From Siminovitchia fordii DSM 16014 = CIP 108821 (GTDB taxonomy: Bacteria; Bacillota; Bacilli; Bacillales; Bacillaceae_C): a stretch of DNA of 64,000 bases. The DNA is taken from the NCBI RefSeq assembly GCF_000374565.1, contig NZ_KB894696.1, positions 1 through 64,000 on the forward strand, written 5' to 3'. The first letter of the stretch is position 1. Each line of letters starts with the position of its first letter. The translations under genes were made by a program, and so were the position numbers. Below the pieces are notes generated by a model, which saw only the letters and a list, made by a program, of their open reading frames with translations, had not been told where the DNA came from and made no database searches. Positions 52,605 through 62,712 of the stretch are shown in pieces.

Positions 52605-53045
52605 TTCAACCCTCCGTTGATTTTAAGTGCAACTACTCTCATTATAACGTAATTTTACTTTTTTCTATATGAAAATGATTTAAGGCTAAAACGATTTCAA
52701 CGGGGAGTGTATAATAGACCTAACAAAGAAGAATTGGCAGGAGTTTGATGCGGGAGAGGAGAAAAGTGTTCGATCTAAAGCGTTGGACAGTAAACGGCAA
52801 TTGCCGCAGTTTCATAATAGAAAAATTACTACTTGGATGGACATACAATTCCACTGCTAAGAAGCAATATACTGACACCTGGAAGGTAAACAAGGAAAAA
52901 TCAGATTGGTCTACCTATTAATAGATTTGGACAAAGCACGTGCAAATGAAATGTGTGGTTTTATTGAATTAGTAAAACTTGAGCTGGATTTGTGGCTAAA
53001 AAGCCTATAATAGTTGAAAATACTGTTTTTTAGAGGAAGGTACTT
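52605..53045. other. Intergenic region with a possible small ORF
   Basis: A candidate of 51 codons starts at GTG 52766 (site GAGAGGAG) and ends at 52921: MFDLKRWTVNGNC then YTDTWKVNKEKSDW. In the +1 frame a second protein-like stretch follows to 53010 (LVYLLIDLDKARANEM, LVKLELDLWLKSL). Together they could be a small gene broken by a frameshift. A TATAAT occurs near 52710. No family recognised. Confidence 0.3.
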
Positions 53046-54215
53046 ATGTCAGAAGATAATATCACAAGAATTGAATTAAATGGCAAGGAATTCATACTGG
53101 TTGGGACAGCCCATGTTTCCAAACAGAGTGCGGAGCAGGTAAAAGAGGTTATCGAATCCGAACGGCCGGATTCCGTATGTGTCGAACTGGATGAACAGAG
53201 GTATGATTCGATACAAAATAAAAATCAATGGAAGGACATGGATATATTTAAGGTCATCAAGGAAAAGAAAGCTACGCTGCTTTTGATGAACTTGGCGATC
53301 TCGTCTTTTCAAAAACGGATGGCCAAACAGTTTGGCATTCAGGCTGGCCAGGAAATGATTCAAGGTATTGAATCTGCCAAGGAAATAGGCGCTGATCTTG
53401 TCTTGGCAGACAGGAATATTCAGATCACGTTTGCCCGGATATGGAACAATGTCGGCTTTTGGGGCAAGGCACAGTTGCTTTCCCAAGTGTTTTTCAGTAT
53501 TTTCAGCAATGAGGAAATTTCGGAAGAAGAGTTGGAAAAGATGAAAAACCAAGATACAATCAACGCCATTTTAAAGGAATTCACCGCAAGTTTCCCAAAG
53601 CTGAAAACACCATTAATCGATGAGCGCGATCAATTCCTGGCGCAAAAGATCAAAGATGCTCCTGGAAAGAAGGTTGTAGCGGTTTTGGGAGCTGCCCATG
53701 TTCCTGGAATTAAGGAGGAAATCAAGAAGGAACATGATCTTAGGCGTTTATCTGAACGTCCGCCGAAATCAAAGGTTCCAAAAATCATCGGCTGGTCCAT
53801 TCCTATTTTGATTTTTGCTTTGATTGCCTATACTTTTTACGCCAATCCATCTGCAGGCTGGCAGCAGACCATCAGCTGGATCTTATGGAATGGTTCATTG
53901 TCAGCTCTAGGAGCAGCTCTTGCTTTTGGCCATCCACTGGCCATCCTTACGGCATTCGTTGCTGCGCCGATCACTTCATTGAATCCTCTTCTTGCAGCGG
54001 GATGGTTCGCCGGCGCCGCTCAAGCTTATATGCGTAAGCCGCACGTGAGAGACTTTGAAAAACTTTCGGAAGATGTTTTCAGCCTCAAAGGTTTTTGGCA
54101 TAACAAGGTGACACGCATATTGCTTGTCGTCGTGCTGGCCAATTTGGGAAGTTCTGTCGGTACGTTCATCGGCGGAGCGGATGTTATTCGGCTGTTTCTG
54201 GAGAATATGAGGTAA
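53046..54215 (+). CDS. TraB/PrgY-family membrane protein
   Basis: A 389-residue protein: an N-terminal TraB domain (~1-230) with the two histidine motifs LVGTAHVS and VLGAAHVPGI plus CVELDEQRYD, and a C-terminal set of about four helices (IIGWSIPILIFALIAYTFY onward). PrgY of Enterococcus limits sex pheromone activity; TraB proteins are predicted metalloprotease-like. The chromosomal Bacillus members have no assigned function. AGAGGAAGG precedes the ATG. Confidence 0.85.
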   Translation: MSEDNITRIELNGKEFILVGTAHVSKQSAEQVKEVIESERPDSVCVELDEQRYDSIQNKNQWKDMDIFKVIKEKKATLLLMNLAISSFQKRMAKQFGIQAGQEMIQGIESAKEIGADLVLADRNIQITFARIWNNVGFWGKAQLLSQVFFSIFSNEEISEEELEKMKNQDTINAILKEFTASFPKLKTPLIDERDQFLAQKIKDAPGKKVVAVLGAAHVPGIKEEIKKEHDLRRLSERPPKSKVPKIIGWSIPILIFALIAYTFYANPSAGWQQTISWILWNGSLSALGAALAFGHPLAILTAFVAAPITSLNPLLAAGWFAGAAQAYMRKPHVRDFEKLSEDVFSLKGFWHNKVTRILLVVVLANLGSSVGTFIGGADVIRLFLENMR

Positions 54216-54286
54216 GGTGGCCCTATTAAAAATGGGGTTTGGAAATGATATAACCATCACCATTCAAGTATGTAAAGAAAATCAGT

Positions 54287-54314
54287 AAAACCCCGCCAAT
54301 CTGGCGGGGGTTTG
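54287..54314. terminator. Bidirectional terminator
   Basis: AAAACCCCGCCA-ATC-TGGCGGGGGTTTG, between the TraB gene and the opposing bceB. Confidence 0.85.
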
Positions 54315-54315
54315 T

Positions 54316-56259
54316 TTACAGTGCGTCTTTAATCACTTTTTTATAATAAAGGACGGACAGCAGTCCAAAAATAGAGTACAACGCTGTGTAAAGCAGCATG
54401 ACGATAAACATTGGCGTCCACAGCTCCGTCCCGAAAAAGAACCACCCGGATTTAACTGCGAAATAGCCATGGAGCAATCCGATTCCAAGCGGGATGCCGA
54501 AGTTGAACAATTGTTTCGCCTGGATGCCCCGCAACAGGTCACCCTGTGTGTATCCGAGCTTCCGTAAAATGGTGTAGTTCGGTTTTTCATCCTCACTCTC
54601 ATCCATCTGTTTAAAATAAAGGATACATCCTGATGTAATCAAGAAGGTAAGTCCCAAGAAGCCGACGATAAACATGGTAAGGCCGTATAATTGCTTTTGG
54701 GAGTTGATCATTTCATAAAGGGAATTGTATGTCCAGACCTCGTTAAAATTAAGAGTGTTAAAGATGTCGTTTGCTTTTCCAAGTTCTTTTTCATCCTTAA
54801 TGTCAATTCCGATGTAAATAGGCTCCTTCTGAATCTTAGGATTTAAATCTTTCTTTAGACGGTTAAACACAGTATCGTCTACAATGGCAACTGGAAGTCC
54901 GCCGCTGGTAAAAGTCCAGGAAATGACCTGTTCCTTCCGCATGCCTTTATAATTTTGCATAATTGTTCCGTTTTGTGTTTTCCATTTGACTGTCCCTCGA
55001 TCTTTAAATGAAATAAACTTCTGCATTACATCGGAATATCCAGTAAATATCGTATCGTCAGGAGAAACATCGACACCATCAATGTCCTTGTCACTGACAA
55101 CAGCTATTTGCATGATATTGGGATCAAAATTCATTCCTTCCGGATCACTGTCCAGAATCTCTTTTATATTGGCTTCCACTTGGATAACGTTGATTTTTGT
55201 TTCACTGTAGGCAATTTGATTTCTTTTAAAAGAGTCTTTCAGTTCATCCGCATCTTTTACATCCGTCAAGGTGAAATGCGCAGGTACATTGCCCCGGGCC
55301 GATTTCTCCACCGAATAGTACGAAATGTAGCTGAGAGACAAGAGTCCTACTGCCAAAGCTGAAACTGTCGTAATGACGGTGAGCAGCAACGCATTTGATT
55401 TCATCCGGAACATGATGGAAGAAAGCGAAAGGACTTCGTTAATATTCAAATAGCCGTTTTTCCTTTTCCGGATGAGATGGAAGAGGAAACTGACCGAGCC
55501 TTTGTAAAAAAGGTATGTTCCAATTATGACGGAACCAAGAATAAACAGCATGGCCCCGAATAATTGCGGCATAGTTGTAAAATCACCGCTAAACAGTTTT
55601 GAAGATACATAGTAGCCTGTGATAATGAAAATGATTCCTAGGATCCCGATGACCACTTGAAGTTTGGACAGCTTCTTCACTTTTGATTCGGTGGAAGAAA
55701 GCACGCGGAATAATGAAAGGATTGTCTGCCTCTTGATAAAAAAGAAATTCATTAACAGGATGAAAAGATAGATGACAGAAAAGACAATCACTGTCTGGAT
55801 CAGTGCCTTTGATGAAAATGTCAAAGTGGCAACCTCGTCTACGCCGGTCACTTTATAAAAAATCATAGTGATCAACTTCGAAGCGGAGAATCCGATAAAT
55901 ATACCAACAAAAAGGGAACAGAAGTAAAGAATAGAGTTTTCCGCACTAAGAAGCCGGAAAATCCCGTTTTTTGTCATTCCAATCAGTTGAAAAAGGCCTA
56001 TTTCTTTGCTTCTTCTTTTAATAAAAAGCTGATTGGCATATAAAAGAAAGACGGAAACAATGGCGACGAGCATGACGGCAGCAGCTCTGATACCGGCTCC
56101 GCCCTTAATGGAGCCTTTTACTTCATCCATCGAAGGGTCATATTGCAAAGTGACAAAAGCGAAATAAAGGGCGACACTGAAAATCAAAGCAAAAACATAG
56201 AGATAGTAATTCTTTATGTTCTTTTTCAAGTTGCGGAAAATGATCTGATTAACGTTCAT
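54316..56259 (-). CDS. bceB: BceB-type peptide-antibiotic ABC permease
   Basis: A 647-residue permease with ten helices, two FtsX domains and a large (~200-residue) extracytoplasmic loop between helices 7 and 8 (from about [16 protein letters not shown] to QKQLYGLTM). In B. subtilis BceAB frees lipid II-cycle intermediates from bacitracin and acts with BceS as flux sensor. Marks: [20 protein letters not shown] and [17 protein letters not shown]. Length equals that of BceB (646). ATG 56259 lies within the end of bceA (11 bp overlap). Confidence 0.9.
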   Translation of the reverse strand: MNVNQIIFRNLKKNIKNYYLYVFALIFSVALYFAFVTLQYDPSMDEVKGSIKGGAGIRAAAVMLVAIVSVFLLYANQLFIKRRSKEIGLFQLIGMTKNGIFRLLSAENSILYFCSLFVGIFIGFSASKLITMIFYKVTGVDEVATLTFSSKALIQTVIVFSVIYLFILLMNFFFIKRQTILSLFRVLSSTESKVKKLSKLQVVIGILGIIFIITGYYVSSKLFSGDFTTMPQLFGAMLFILGSVIIGTYLFYKGSVSFLFHLIRKRKNGYLNINEVLSLSSIMFRMKSNALLLTVITTVSALAVGLLSLSYISYYSVEKSARGNVPAHFTLTDVKDADELKDSFKRNQIAYSETKINVIQVEANIKEILDSDPEGMNFDPNIMQIAVVSDKDIDGVDVSPDDTIFTGYSDVMQKFISFKDRGTVKWKTQNGTIMQNYKGMRKEQVISWTFTSGGLPVAIVDDTVFNRLKKDLNPKIQKEPIYIGIDIKDEKELGKANDIFNTLNFNEVWTYNSLYEMINSQKQLYGLTMFIVGFLGLTFLITSGCILYFKQMDESEDEKPNYTILRKLGYTQGDLLRGIQAKQLFNFGIPLGIGLLHGYFAVKSGWFFFGTELWTPMFIVMLLYTALYSIFGLLSVLYYKKVIKDAL

Positions 56260-57010
56260 CGTGGACACCGCCCAGTACGCCTTGAGTTTTCATGATATCC
56301 TTCAGGAACGTCTGCCTCGTTTCTTCACCTTTGTTCAACTGTGTATACATTTGTCCGTCTTTGATAAAAATCACTCTGCGCGAGAAGCTTGCTGCCACCG
56401 GATCATGCGTGACCATTATAATTGTCGCTCCTAGCTTTTCGTTTAAGCCGCTCAATTTGTTTAAAAGGTCCGAAGCAGATTTGGAATCAAGTGCACCCGT
56501 CGGTTCGTCGGCAAAAATGATGCTCGGATTATGAATGAAAGCCCGTGCTGCTGAAGTCCGCTGCTTTTGCCCTCCGGAGATTTCATTCGGGTATTTGTCT
56601 TTTATTTCTGCGATGCCAAGTTCAGTTGCCAACTGATGAAACTTTTTCTCGGCTTCCTTTTTGGGCGTCTTTGTAATTGATAATGGGAGAAGAATGTTTT
56701 CTTTCACGGTCAATGTGTCAAGGAGATTATAATCCTGAAAAATAAATCCGAGATGATTTTTCCGGAATTCAGCAAGCTGTTTTTCCTTCATACCGACAAT
56801 ATCTTTCCCGTTAATTTTAATCATGCCCTGGCTCACTTTGTCGATTGAGGAAAGGACATTCAGCAATGTGGTTTTTCCAGATCCGGAAGCACCCATGATG
56901 CTGACAAAATCGCCCTCTTCCACTTGGATGTCTATTCCTTTTAAAACTTCTTGTCTATTGAATTTATTCCCATAGCTTTTATAAATTTTTTGTGCTTCTA
57001 GAATGCTCAT
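56249..57010 (-). CDS. bceA: BceA-type ABC ATPase
   Basis: A 253-residue ATPase, the same length as B. subtilis BceA. Walker [10 protein letters not shown] (~39-47), Q-loop [10 protein letters not shown], signature [15 protein letters not shown], Walker [14 protein letters not shown] and H-loop [10 protein letters not shown]. With BceB it forms the resistance transporter. Its 5' leader holds a dispersed repeat (57036-57226) and, beyond it, the likely BceR site, so the promoter should lie about 200 bp or more upstream. AAGGAGTGAAC precedes the ATG. Confidence 0.92.
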   Translation of the reverse strand: MSILEAQKIYKSYGNKFNRQEVLKGIDIQVEEGDFVSIMGASGSGKTTLLNVLSSIDKVSQGMIKINGKDIVGMKEKQLAEFRKNHLGFIFQDYNLLDTLTVKENILLPLSITKTPKKEAEKKFHQLATELGIAEIKDKYPNEISGGQKQRTSAARAFIHNPSIIFADEPTGALDSKSASDLLNKLSGLNEKLGATIIMVTHDPVAASFSRRVIFIKDGQMYTQLNKGEETRQTFLKDIMKTQGVLGGVHDER

Positions 57011-57035
57011 TTTTTGTTCACTCCTTTATTATCTA

Positions 57036-57226
57036 TGTCCAGCTTTGGCGCCTATCGACTAGTAGACTTCACGTGAGGACTCATCACAGCTTCACAGAAA
57101 GCTACACATGAGATTATTCAAGTAGTGGCTTTCCTACATCCGTTCGCCTTTGCCCCATCGCGCTTACTTTTCTCTTCGAAGTCTTTTCAGTCTGTACGTC
57201 GATTACAGACGCTATCGCTTTTCTTT
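57036..57226 (+). repeat. Dispersed TGTCCAG repeat, long variant, in the bceA leader
   Basis: It starts TGTCCAGCTTTGGCGCCTA and ends GACGCTATCGCTTTTCTTT, the same termini as the other copies with a different interior (ACTTCACGTGAGGACTCATC, CTACATCCGTTCGCCTTTGC). It lies between the BceR palindrome and bceA. The short open frame inside is not a gene. Confidence 0.65.
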
Positions 57227-57289
57227 GATAATCTCATCATAAAAGGATTTTTTGAATTTTTCCTTCGATTGGACGAACAAATGAGAAAA

Positions 57290-57313
57290 GCATGTGACAA
57301 TCATGTCACATGC
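57290..57313 (-). promoter_or_regulatory. Candidate BceR operator
   Basis: GCATGTGACA-ATCA-TGTCACATGC: perfect 10 bp arms with a 4 bp spacer, containing the TNACA-N4-TGTNA pattern of BceR-like regulators. It overlaps the last codons of bceS, upstream of bceA. Confidence 0.8.
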
Positions 57314-58307
57314 GTGTGAGATTCACAAATTCATTTGGTTTTGGAAAAATGAGGGTAAACGTCGTTCCTGCACCGGGTATCGATTTTACATGGGTTTTGA
57401 TCAGCAGGGAATCGGCCGCTTTTTTGGCCAAATATAGCCCCATACCTGTCGCTGCTTGGTCCGGATTCACCGTTGATGTAAAACCTTTGTCAAAGATGCG
57501 GGGCAGGTCCTTTGGATCGATACCTCGGCCGAAATCGCGAACTTGCAGGACAGTTTGACCGCTTTGCTCCGTGCTCCCAATGATAATTTCGTCAGCTTCG
57601 CTGTATTTTACTGCATTCGTCAGCAGCTGCCTTATGATGAATCCGAGCCATTTTTCGTCGCTAAGGACCTCTGACGCTTCGAGATCCACTTCAAAACCGA
57701 TGCCTTTTTGCATGCACCACGACTGAAGGTTTTTAATTTCTTTAAAAATCAATGGCTCCAAGGCAACCTTTTCAACATGAAGATCATTTTCAATGAACGA
57801 AATCCTCTTTTGATGAAGCTGCTGATCGAGCAAAAGATGAATTCGCAGCCATTCATAAGTCAACTGTGCCTTGATCTTTTCGTCTTCTATCCTTTCAATC
57901 ATCAAATTCATGGCTGTCAATGGAGTCTTCACTTCATGAATCCAGGATAATAAATCATCCCTTTCCTGCTCCAGAGCCATCCGGTTTTCAGTTGCCATCC
58001 GTTTCAGTTTATTTGTTTGGTCGGTTATGCTAGCAGCCACTATTTTTTCAAAAGGGGATTGGGCATCTGTGATACCTGATAAATCAAGGCTGCTTTCCCA
58101 ATATTCCAGACTTCTGTAAAAAGCCGTTTCTTTATTGTAGCGGACTGCCAAAAAGATAATGAAGATCATAAAAGATAGAAAAGCGATATACGCGATAGAC
58201 TTGACTGGGATGGCTGAATCAATATACGCGATAAAAAGAAGTAGGACCTGCATAAATAAAAAGAGCAAAATCCAGCTGCGCCGTTCAATCATAAATATTT
58301 TAAGCAT
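57306..58307 (-). CDS. bceS: Intramembrane-sensing histidine kinase BceS-like
   Basis: A 333-residue kinase with two N-terminal helices (12-28 and 37-55) and almost no external loop, so it cannot sense ligand itself and relies on BceAB. His124 is in LLSWIHEVKTPLTAM, the position known for BceS; the HATPase part has RQLLTNAVKYS and GMGLYLAKKAAD. It starts directly after the regulator stop (TAA then ATG). Length equals BceS (334). Confidence 0.92.
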   Translation of the reverse strand: MLKIFMIERRSWILLFLFMQVLLLFIAYIDSAIPVKSIAYIAFLSFMIFIIFLAVRYNKETAFYRSLEYWESSLDLSGITDAQSPFEKIVAASITDQTNKLKRMATENRMALEQERDDLLSWIHEVKTPLTAMNLMIERIEDEKIKAQLTYEWLRIHLLLDQQLHQKRISFIENDLHVEKVALEPLIFKEIKNLQSWCMQKGIGFEVDLEASEVLSDEKWLGFIIRQLLTNAVKYSEADEIIIGSTEQSGQTVLQVRDFGRGIDPKDLPRIFDKGFTSTVNPDQAATGMGLYLAKKAADSLLIKTHVKSIPGAGTTFTLIFPKPNEFVNLTRM

Positions 58308-58994
58308 TTACAGATCCTCTTCTCTTGCAATATAGCCTTGGCCTACTTTTGTTTCAATAAATTTTCCTAGACCAATTTTCTCAAGGCTTTTTCTTAAACG
58401 GTTCACATTGACCGTCAGCGTGTTATCGCTGACAAACCTTTCGTCATCCCATAAGCTTTTGATCAGATCAGAGCGGCTGACAATGTTATTTTTCCTTTCA
58501 ATGAGAGCCTTCAGGATAAACATTTCGTTCTTTGTCAATTCAACTGCACCTTTATCATTAGTAACAGTATTTTTTGTATAATCGACTGTAGCTCCGCACC
58601 AGCTTTTCATATCTAAAGACTCGGTATTATAGTTATAGACTCTTCGGAGAATGGCCTGTATCTTTGCGATCAACACGTCAAAGTGGAAAGGCTTTTGGAT
58701 AAAGTCATCGGCACCCAGCTGCATCGACATCACCATGTCAGTCGGATGGTCGCGGGAAGATAAAAATATGATCGGCACGTTGGAATGGGAGCGGATCATC
58801 CGGCACCAATGGAAACCGTCAAATTTTGGAAGTTGAATATCGATAACAACTAAATCAGGCTTAACGGTTGTGAATTCCTGAAGTACCTGGCCAAAGTCTT
58901 TTACGCCGTATACATCATAGGACCACTGCGAAAGCCGTTCTTTGATTTCATTGAATAAAGTTGCGTCATCTTCTATGAGAAAGATTTTAAACAT
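58308..58994 (-). CDS. bceR: OmpR-family response regulator BceR-like
   Basis: A 228-residue regulator: receiver with D9, D10 and phospho-acceptor Asp52 (LVVIDIQLPKFDG), Lys in DFIQKPF, and a winged helix C-terminus (SDNTLTVNVNRLRKSLEKIG, TKVGQGYIA). Phosphorylated by BceS, it should activate bceAB through the palindrome at 57290. ATG 58994 is chosen over a longer reading; GGTGAT lies upstream. First gene of the bceRS pair. Confidence 0.92.
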   Translation of the reverse strand: MFKIFLIEDDATLFNEIKERLSQWSYDVYGVKDFGQVLQEFTTVKPDLVVIDIQLPKFDGFHWCRMIRSHSNVPIIFLSSRDHPTDMVMSMQLGADDFIQKPFHFDVLIAKIQAILRRVYNYNTESLDMKSWCGATVDYTKNTVTNDKGAVELTKNEMFILKALIERKNNIVSRSDLIKSLWDDERFVSDNTLTVNVNRLRKSLEKIGLGKFIETKVGQGYIAREEDL

Positions 58995-59075
58995 GGGAAT
59001 CACCGTTCTTTTTGATTTTATATAAATATTGTAGCTGAATTGAAGTCCCATGGGAAAATTTCCTGATTTTTGGTG

Positions 59076-59263
59076 TTGACTCCTTTATGTCTTTTTGAAA
59101 TAATATAACCAGTTTCATACTGGTACCTTTAATTCAGTCCCGTGAGGCTGACAAGGACATCGGATATACGGAGCAGTGCGCGAAGAATGTGATTTTTCGT
59201 TCATGGTTCTGTATGGAGACAGGCTTCTTGTCGGAAAAACGGCAGGAAGCCTTTTTCTTTTTC
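59076..59263 (+). promoter_or_regulatory. PyrR-type transcription attenuator upstream of codBA
   Basis: TTGACT (59076-59081) and an A/T-rich -10 near 59099-59106 start the leader. AGTCCCGTGAGGCT (59136-59149) followed by ACAAGGAC fits the conserved PyrR-binding anti-antiterminator loop (ARUCCNGNGAGGYU). Downstream AGGCTTC ... GAAGCCT with TTTTTCTTTTT (59221-59263) is the terminator. AAGAA at 59183 can pair with TTCTT in the terminator arm as antiterminator. With UMP-bound PyrR, transcription should stop; with low uridine nucleotides, codBA is read. Confidence 0.8.
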
Positions 59264-59299
59264 CATCCCTGAGGAGTCTTTCGTTACGTGCAGGGTTCA

Positions 59300-59390
59300 G
59301 TTCTTAATCTTTCTAGAACACAAGCCGCTACCTGTGTTTTCTCGGCCTTGTTGGGAACTGTCTTGCTTGCCCGCACTACTCAAGGAGCTT
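59300..59390 (+). repeat. Dispersed TGTCCAG-family repeat, 3' part, in the codB leader
   Basis: ACAAGCCGCTACCTGTG, then GGGAACTGTCTTGCTTGCCCGC and TCAAGGAGCTTCTGCATTTCTT match the end blocks of the copies at 48783 and 13274. The 5' terminus is not clear. It lies between the attenuator and codB. Confidence 0.6.
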
Positions 59391-59438
59391 CTGCATTTCT
59401 TGGTACCAGTCCAAATCATTAATATTGGAGGAATTTGG

Positions 59439-60698
59439 ATGGGAAAAATAGATAAGGATTTTTCATTGGAGGCAGTCCCTCAATCACACCGTAATAATTT
59501 TTGGCAGATTTTGGTCGTCATGTTAGGGCTCACCTTTTTCTCCGCCAGCATGTGGTCAGGAGGAACTCTTGGAAAAGGCTTGACGTTCATGCAGTTTATA
59601 GGGATTACTCTAGCCGGGAACTTGATCCTTGGGGCCTACACAGGAGCGCTTTCGTATATTGCGGCAAAAACTGGTTTATCTACTCACTTGCTGGCACGTT
59701 ACGCATTTGGAGAAAAAGGGTCATATTTACCATCATTTTTACTAGGTGCAACGCAGGTTGGCTGGTTTGGTGTCGGGGTAGCGATGTTTGCAGTCCCTGT
59801 TCAGAAGGTGACTGGCCTGGATACGTATCTGTTGATCGGAATTGCAGGTATATTGATGACAATCACAGCGTTTTTTGGCATGAAGGCCTTGACGATTCTC
59901 GGTTTTGTGGCTGTTCCACTCATTACGATTCTTGGAAGCTTCTCTGTTTTTAAAGCGACAGAGTCGGTAGGCGGCATGCAGGGATTGTTCGAGTACCAGC
60001 CAACGGAAGCAATAGGCTTCGCAGCCGCTCTGACTATTTGTGTAGGTTCATTCATTAGTGCCGGAACCTTGACGCCTGATTTTACTAGGTTTGCAAGAAC
60101 AAAGCGTTCCGCAGTGGTTTCAACCGTCATTGCTTTCTTTATCGGGAATTCCCTCATGTTCCTTTTCGGTGCCGTTGGTGCGATAGCAACAGGGCAATCA
60201 GATATCTCAGAGGTTATGTTCCTTCAAAATTTAATAGTTCCAGCGATAATTGTGCTAGGATTGAATATATGGACAACGAACGACAATGCATTGTATGCAT
60301 CAGGGCTGGGGTTTTCCAACATCACAAAAATTCCAAGAAGCAAAGTCGTCATCTTCAATGGTATTATCGGGACGGTACTGGCAATGTGGCTGTACAATAA
60401 CTTTGTTGACTGGTTGACGATTTTGGGCTCAACATTGCCTTCAATCGGTGCGATCATACTGGCAGACTTTTTCATCGTGAACCGAAACAGGTACAAAAGG
60501 TTTGAAGAAATGACTTTTAAAACAGTTAATTGGATAGCCATTGTTGCTTGGGGGGCTGGTGTAGCTGTTGCGGAACTTGCTCCTGGCATCCCGCCGGTTA
60601 ACTCTCTGCTAAGTTCAGTCATTGTATTTGTTGTTCTATCTAAGCTATTTGGCAAAAAAAAAGAAACAGAAATAATCGTTAAAGAAAAGGTGAGCTGA
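59439..60698 (+). CDS. codB: Cytosine permease CodB-like
   Basis: A 419-residue NCS1-family transporter with 12 helices: PQSHRNNFWQILVVMLGLTF, SGGTLGKGLTFMQF, GAYTGALSYIAAKTGLSTHLLARYAFG, and TLTPDFTRFARTKRSA. It imports cytosine with protons for salvage. ATG 59439 has TTGGAGG 6 bp upstream; longer readings enter the repeat. It is followed 3 bp later by codA and lies behind a PyrR-type attenuator, consistent with pyrimidine salvage. Confidence 0.9.
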   Translation: MGKIDKDFSLEAVPQSHRNNFWQILVVMLGLTFFSASMWSGGTLGKGLTFMQFIGITLAGNLILGAYTGALSYIAAKTGLSTHLLARYAFGEKGSYLPSFLLGATQVGWFGVGVAMFAVPVQKVTGLDTYLLIGIAGILMTITAFFGMKALTILGFVAVPLITILGSFSVFKATESVGGMQGLFEYQPTEAIGFAAALTICVGSFISAGTLTPDFTRFARTKRSAVVSTVIAFFIGNSLMFLFGAVGAIATGQSDISEVMFLQNLIVPAIIVLGLNIWTTNDNALYASGLGFSNITKIPRSKVVIFNGIIGTVLAMWLYNNFVDWLTILGSTLPSIGAIILADFFIVNRNRYKRFEEMTFKTVNWIAIVAWGAGVAVAELAPGIPPVNSLLSSVIVFVVLSKLFGKKKETEIIVKEKVS

Positions 60699-60701
60699 TC
60701 G

Positions 60702-61970
60702 ATGATTATTCAAGATGCAAACTTACGGGGCAAAGACGGTCTCTGGAACATTGTCATTCACGACGGTAAAATTCTCGATATTTCACAAGGTGCTATTGAA
60801 CAAACAGATCAAGAGGTAATAAATGTGAAGGGCTCTCTTGTCCTTCCCCCTTTTATCGAGCCCCATATTCACCTGGACACAACGTTGACAGCAGGGGAGC
60901 CGGAATGGAATCAAAGTGGTACGTTATTTGAAGGCATCCAAAGATGGTCGCAAAGAAAAGAAAGCTTGACACTGGAAGACGTGAAAACAAGGGCAAAAAC
61001 TGCGCTGAAATGGCAGATTGCCCAGGGGATTCAACATGTCCGGACACATGTGGACGTGACAGACCCTGATTTAACTGCAATGAAGGCCATGATTGAAGTG
61101 AAAGAGGAAATGTCTCCTTATGTGGACGTGCAGCTTGTCGCTTTTCCTCAAGAAGGGATTCTTTCTTATCCTAATGGAGTAGAGCTTCTTGAAGAATCTC
61201 TGAAAATGGGTGCTGATGTGGTCGGTGGGATCCCCCATTTTGAATTCACAAGGGAATACGGAGTCAATTCATTAAAGGCAGCATTTGATCTTGCGGAAAA
61301 ATATGACCGCCTTGTTGATATTCATTGCGATGAGATCGATGATGAGCAGTCCCGTTTTGTCGAAGTGGTCGCTTCTGAAGGTTATGAAAGGGGACTCGGC
61401 AGCCGGGTAACCGCAAGCCATACGACAGCGATGGGGTCCTATAACGATGCCTATACGTACAAACTGTTTAGGCTTTTAAAATTATCGGACATCAACTTTG
61501 TGTCCAATCCGCTTGTTAATATCCATCTTCAGGGAAGGTTCGATACGTATCCGAAAAGAAGAGGGTTAACACGCGTAAAAGAGTTGTTGGAAGCAGGGAT
61601 GAACGTCTGCTTTGGGCATGATGATATTTTCGATCCATGGTATCCGCTTGGTACGGGAAATATGCTTCAAGTACTTCACATGGGCATCCATGCTTCGCAG
61701 TTAATGGGCTATGAACAAATTGTCAATTCTATTGATTTAATTACAGTCAACAGTGCCAAGACGTTGAATATTGTTGACAGTTACGGAATCGAAAAAGGCA
61801 AGCCTGCCAATTTGATTGTCCTTTCCGCTGAGAATGAATACGAAGCCATTCGCAGACAGGCAGTTGTAAGGTACTCTATTCGAAATGGCCATATCATCTC
61901 AGAAACAAAACCAAGTGAAACGACTGTAAATCTGGAGTCGGAAGAAAAAGTTAATTTTGTAAGGCCCTAA
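60702..61970 (+). CDS. codA: Cytosine deaminase CodA-like
   Basis: A 422-residue amidohydrolase converting cytosine to uracil and ammonia. Metal and catalytic residues are visible: HxH in EPHIHLDTT, His in DIHCDEIDD (with the catalytic Glu), His in [10 protein letters not shown] and Asp in [11 protein letters not shown]. These are the E. coli CodA motifs, and the length (427 there) agrees. An AAAGGTGA site in the codB end serves the ATG. Confidence 0.93.
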   Translation: MIIQDANLRGKDGLWNIVIHDGKILDISQGAIEQTDQEVINVKGSLVLPPFIEPHIHLDTTLTAGEPEWNQSGTLFEGIQRWSQRKESLTLEDVKTRAKTALKWQIAQGIQHVRTHVDVTDPDLTAMKAMIEVKEEMSPYVDVQLVAFPQEGILSYPNGVELLEESLKMGADVVGGIPHFEFTREYGVNSLKAAFDLAEKYDRLVDIHCDEIDDEQSRFVEVVASEGYERGLGSRVTASHTTAMGSYNDAYTYKLFRLLKLSDINFVSNPLVNIHLQGRFDTYPKRRGLTRVKELLEAGMNVCFGHDDIFDPWYPLGTGNMLQVLHMGIHASQLMGYEQIVNSIDLITVNSAKTLNIVDSYGIEKGKPANLIVLSAENEYEAIRRQAVVRYSIRNGHIISETKPSETTVNLESEEKVNFVRP

Positions 61971-61976
61971 GAACTT

Positions 61977-62010
61977 AACCTCAAAGAGCACTTCTCTTTG
62001 AGGTTTTTTT
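61977..62010 (+). terminator. Terminator after codA
   Basis: AACCTCAAAGAG-CACTT-CTCTTTGAGGT followed by TTTTTT. Confidence 0.92.
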
Positions 62011-62069
62011 GACAATAAATAAAGATAGTATCAAAATGAAAGATAATCTTGATATATTGGAGGTTTTTC

Positions 62070-62363
62070 ATGCGCTTGCTGGCCGTTCAGCCATACATAA
62101 AAGTTCATAGACAAATTGTTGACGCTGAAATTATCTGCAGGGAGGAAGAGCGGAGAATATATCTTTATCATGACCGTCTCATTACAAAGCACCGAGTCTT
62201 CTGTAACAAGGATATATCCGATTTATCATACCGGAGAATAGGGGATGAAGGTGGGTGGTTATATGTACATACGAGCAGGGGAATATTTTCGTACAACGTC
62301 CCTTCATCACCGGAATCTTTTATAAAAGCTTTCAGGGTCCATATAAAAAAGGATTACTTTTAG
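62070..62363 (+). CDS. Small hypothetical protein
   Basis: A 97-residue basic protein of beta-rich appearance (IICREEERRIYLYHDRLITK, SDLSYRRIGDEGGWLYVH, GIFSYNVPSSPESFIKAFR), which could be a PH-like fold. No named family is recognised. ATG 62070 has TTGGAGG 6 bp upstream. It stands alone. Confidence 0.6.
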   Translation: MRLLAVQPYIKVHRQIVDAEIICREEERRIYLYHDRLITKHRVFCNKDISDLSYRRIGDEGGWLYVHTSRGIFSYNVPSSPESFIKAFRVHIKKDYF

Positions 62364-62592
62364 GGGAGTGAGGCCCCCCTATGGAAATCAAGCCATACTC
62401 CAGTAAAGAATGTCAAGTGCTGGATGAAGAGAGCTTTTTATGATACCCACACTTCCTATTTAAGATGCATCACTCCCATTTATGAAAAAGGTTAACTGAA
62501 AAGTTATTATTCGTTGCTTTAGTTCTTTTGTTATTCATTATATAAAACACTCGCTTGTATTTTCAGGTCATCTATTGAGCACTTTTTGAATA
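62364..62592. other. Intergenic region
   Basis: A 20-codon frame from ATG 62381 (MEIKPYSSKECQV) has no strong ribosome site. Nothing else is visible. Confidence 0.35.
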
Positions 62593-62635
62593 AAAAAGCT
62601 GATTTTTCCAGTAAGGAAAAACCCGCTTTTTATTT
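62593..62635. terminator. Bidirectional terminator-like hairpin
   Basis: AAAAAGC..TTTTTCC-AGTAA-GGAAAAA..GCTTTTT with A/T tracts on both sides, between converging genes. Confidence 0.7.
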
Positions 62636-62712
62636 TAATCTATCATTTAAGCAAAAACCTCACAATTTGAATTCATAGAAAATGTCCATGGATAAAAATC
62701 TGACTGCTCTAT

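Noticed and set aside
57125-57319. 64-codon open frame between bceS and bceA
   Set aside because: Most of it is repeat sequence and it then overlaps the BceR palindrome; no ribosome site.
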